Positions 18,631 to 20,859 of a stretch of 20,859 nt of DNA are shown one piece after another (the stretch's first letter is position 1; each line of letters begins with the position of its first letter). The notes under the pieces were generated by a model, which saw nothing but the letters and a program-made list of their open reading frames with translations, searched no databases and was not told where the DNA came from. The position numbers were made by a program, and so were the translations under genes. This DNA comes from Apostichopus californicus (Eukaryota; Echinodermata; Holothuroidea; Aspidochirotida; Stichopodidae), in the NCBI GenBank assembly GCA_020650975.1, contig JAIPMN010017804.1:5064-25922 (forward strand), in the 5' to 3' direction.

Positions 18631-19306
18631 GTCTTTTACATTTTGTGCAGCTAAGTTACCAACAAAAGCACAAATAATAAAAAATGCTAAAGTATTATTT
18701 TGTGAACAATTTCTGTATTGTACAAATTTAAAAAGACATTACATACAAGGTTCAACAAAGACATCGCACCAAAAACAACAAAAAAATGAAAAAAGTGATG
18801 TTGGGAGGGTGAGGGGGTCACAAGGTCCCTGCTTGATACATAAAGTACTGTAATGCTCACTAATACTTCACAGTTTTGCTTAATCCCTCATACAAATTAC
18901 CAGCATTTACTTATTTACATTTTCTGTCTTCATTACGTTACATATTATTCTGCTAAATGATGATCTCTAAAACCCCCTCCCCTGCCCCCACATGGGTGTG
19001 GTGATGTCAAACGATATCACTATTAAAATATGACTGTCGTATAATCTTTCACAATGAACGAACCATCATTCCGGTTATCTGCACAATATGGTTAAAAAAA
19101 CAAAGCGGGCTGTATTCTATATAAAATCAAATGAAAAGTGTCTGTATCCACCCAGAAATGGAAGCTTTATTATACACCTTGGGTTTTAACATGTCACCGC
19201 ATCCATCCATTCGGGGTCTCTTGTAGTTTGACTCTGGACGAGTGCTGATCGTGGTCAACTCTTTCTACGAGGACGTTACTACTGAACAATTTACAGCCAT
19301 GGAATC
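18631..19306. other. Intergenic, no supportable gene
   Basis: AT-rich, with a C-rich patch at 18972-18990. It lies past the likely 3' end of the minus-strand gene, apart from a possible UTR extension to the hexamer at 19166. Confidence 0.5.
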
Positions 19307-19312
19307 TTTATT
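19307..19312 (-). terminator. Polyadenylation signal for the minus-strand gene
   Basis: AATAAA on the minus strand (TTTATT as given), 76 bases past the TGA of the last exon. A second AATAAA lies at 19166-19171, so the 3' UTR is either about 0.1 kb or about 0.25 kb. Confidence 0.5.
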
Positions 19313-19387
19313 CTGAAAATTGCTGGGGCACTCACTAAATGGACAAACCCTAGTATTTACAGGTTAGAGGAGTAGAGAGCTCATCTT

Positions 19388-19486
19388 TCACTGTGTTGAG
19401 TCGGAGGACTTTTTTCTAAACGACTGGAGGGCTTTCTCCCGTAGTTGGTCCAGTTTTTCTTTGTCTTCACTTCCACTCCCTGATTC
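19388..19486 (-). CDS. Last coding exon of the minus-strand gene
   Basis: The acceptor is CTCTCTCTCCAG (AG at 19488-19487) with a good pyrimidine run. The frame continues in phase 0 from the previous exon for 32 codons and stops at TGA (19390-19388). It encodes ESGSGSEDKEKLDQL, then REKALQSFRKKSSDSTQ. The conserved-looking charged helix and correct splice signals support a true exon despite its small size. Confidence 0.72.
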   Translation of the reverse strand, partial: ESGSGSEDKEKLDQLREKALQSFRKKSSDSTQ

Positions 19487-20859
19487 CTGGAGAGAGAGAG
19501 TTATGAACATAGTATTTCAGGGAATTATTTTTTATGGTCGTCTCAGACCACCAATATTCTGTTGGGATGACCCAAATCAGCTTTGGAGATCATCTGGGGT
19601 GAGGGGGATTAGTTGTTTTCATCAAATTCAGATTGCAATGTTACTAAATGACCCCAAATAGGTGACATGATAAATTTTTTGTCACCTTCTCTCTCTTTGG
19701 ATGTACAGACAAAAAACCACGGTGGACCTAGGGTCCACCTGAAGGGGACCACTACCGACCCAACTCTGGTGTACTGTACACCAAATTGACACATCGCTCC
19801 TACAGTGTACATATTGGTCATTCTATGTTATTGCTACATTTGTTTTTGGACAACCAGAAAAGAGCCATACAAATTTGCTCCTGTATTTTGAAGTAGAACT
19901 TACAGAAATCTGCTAATGTTCAACATGTTCAACATAATAGAAGAAGCATTTACGGCATTCTATAGGTATTCTTTTGAGAAAAGCAAAACAAAAATAACCC
20001 ACTAGAGCCAACAAGCCAAACATCAATATTATAACCTGTACTGTGGTGTACAGTAACTTGAATGTGTCTTCTGATTTGCATACTCTGTCATGTAGCCGCA
20101 CAAATAGACACTGTAGTGTTTGAAAGTCAAGCTGTTATGAAGAGTGAATTTAATTTCATTCCTTGTTATGTTTTCACTCCCATTCCGGTGCAACATGATA
20201 AAATTAACGGTGGGTATCATGTGGTTGGAGGATAAAACTAAATCATAGAGTAAAATCAGAGAGATTATTACCTTCCACCCTTTTAAAAAGAATATCTGTT
20301 CTCTTCTCTTCGTCCTTAGTGCACTACCTATGATAAACTAACTAGCGATAGGTATTTTGTAACAAAGATGTCACCTCTAGTGCGGTTACCTATCATACAA
20401 GGTTAAATGATGTCCCTGGTACAGAGTGGCACAAGAATGTAGTTTGAATAAAGTCAAAGGTCAAGAACATATCATGCCTAGTCCAGTACTTTCGACTCCG
20501 GTGTACCTTGTAAATTCTACGAATTAGACATATATGGTCAAACCCAGTGGGTCTTAGTGTGAAACGGATGTCATCTGCTGCCCTCACTCTTACTGACTAC
20601 AGAGGCCTGCCTCCCTCACTCTTACTGACTACAGAGGCCTGCCTCCCTCACTCTTACTGACTACAGAGGCCTGCCTCCCTCACTCTTACTGACTAAAGAG
20701 GTCTGCCTCCCTCACTCTTACTCACCTCTGAGCCGTTCTTATCTTCATCCCCTTCCTCTTCGTCGTCGTCTTTGGCGCTCTTTGCTTGCTTCTTCATCTT
20801 CTTGTGTTTCTTGTGTTTTTTATGTTTCTTGTGCTTCTTATCCTTCTTCTTTTTCTTCT
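19388..20859 (-). CDS. 3' part of an unidentified Lys/His-rich nuclear-type protein (two exons)
   Basis: The coding parts are 20859-20726 (continuing past the window edge) and 19486-19388, joined across a 1239-bp GT-AG intron in phase 0. The visible 76 residues begin with KKH repeats (KKHKKHKKHKKHKK), followed by KKMKKQAKSAK. An acidic run (DDDEEEGDEDK) and a Ser/Glu stretch (ESGSGSEDKEK) follow. The protein ends in the charged amphipathic segment LDQLREKALQSFRKK and then SSDSTQ, stop. KKH tracts of this kind are common in splicing and nuclear-speckle proteins such as SON or PNISR, but I cannot place this one. It is transcribed towards SYNCRIP. No downstream exon is needed, since the stop is followed by polyadenylation hexamers. 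Confidence 0.75.
19721..19782. repeat. Two short perfect palindromes
   Basis: GGTGGACC-TAG-GGTCCACC at 19721-19739 and GGTGTAC-T-GTACACC at 19768-19782, in the intron of the minus-strand gene. They could form small hairpins in its pre-mRNA. Confidence 0.7.
20581..20723. repeat. 32-bp minisatellite next to a splice donor
   Basis: Copies start at 20581, 20613, 20645, 20677 and 20709 (the last partial). The unit begins CCCTCACTCTTACTGACTAC and continues AGAGGCCTGCCT. The first three are nearly identical and the fourth has two changes. The fifth keeps CCCTCACTCTTACT and then becomes the exon boundary of the minus-strand gene (ACTCAC, the complement of GTGAGT, at 20720-20725). Confidence 0.92.
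20726..20859 (-). CDS. Penultimate coding exon of the minus-strand gene (partial)
   Basis: Open throughout in one frame for 44 codons from the window edge to GAG|GTGAGT (donor at 20725-20720). Lys and His dominate the first 20 residues (repeating KKH), and Asp/Glu dominate the last 18. The donor lies inside the last copy of a 32-bp minisatellite that fills the start of the intron. Confidence 0.75.

Noticed and set aside
1-20859. CRISPR array, bacterial operon, or endogenous virus
   Set aside because: Introns and repeats are clearly eukaryotic; the 32-bp minisatellite has no spacers, and no reverse transcriptase, integrase or capsid-like frame is visible.

Overview
The window is nuclear DNA from an animal. 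It has long GT-AG introns, AT-rich non-coding DNA, decayed tandem repeats and short non-autonomous transposons. No organism name can be read from it. The repeat style, with frequent AGGCCTA-type words and small hAT-like elements with C/G-tract ends, suggests a marine deuterostome invertebrate such as an echinoderm; that is inference. I see no bacterial, viral or CRISPR content.

The one fully readable gene is on the plus strand, with coding exons from 3818 to 10144. It is a SYNCRIP / hnRNP R (hnRNP Q) orthologue. Eight coding exons splice in frame into a 627-residue protein: an acidic N-terminus, the helical NURR domain, three RRMs, a Tyr/Gly/Arg-rich (RGG) tail and a bipartite nuclear localisation signal close to the C-terminus. 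A 5' non-coding exon must lie upstream, because the first coding exon opens with a splice acceptor 12 bases before the ATG. A candidate for it ends at 1624. The 3' UTR runs to about 11.0 kb, and later polyadenylation signals exist near 12.1, 14.1 and 14.3 kb.

A second gene enters from the right edge on the minus strand, tail-to-tail with the first. Only its last two coding exons are visible (20859-20726 and 19486-19388). They encode a Lys/His-rich then acidic then charged C-terminus typical of nuclear-speckle or splicing-associated proteins. I cannot assign the family.

The roughly 8 kb between the genes, and the 3.8 kb before the first, are repeat-rich. From left to right: a 423-bp hAT-type MITE (703-1125); two foldbacks in the probable first intron (2983-3071 and 3501-3599); a decayed ~145-bp satellite (about 14.87-16.26 kb) carrying direct repeats of AGGTCA and split by a second hAT-type MITE (15267-15613) with a perfect 8-bp target duplication; a six-unit tandem array of tRNA-like (probably tRNA-Leu-derived) SINE units (17163-18030); a purine-rich tract followed by a 49-bp duplication; a lone tRNA-like relic (18559-18630); and a 32-bp minisatellite (20581-20723) whose last copy runs into the splice donor of the minus-strand gene.

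No undescribed multi-gene system is visible. The most interesting items are the minisatellite merging with a live splice donor, the satellite with nuclear-receptor-like half-sites, and the graded tRNA-like array.
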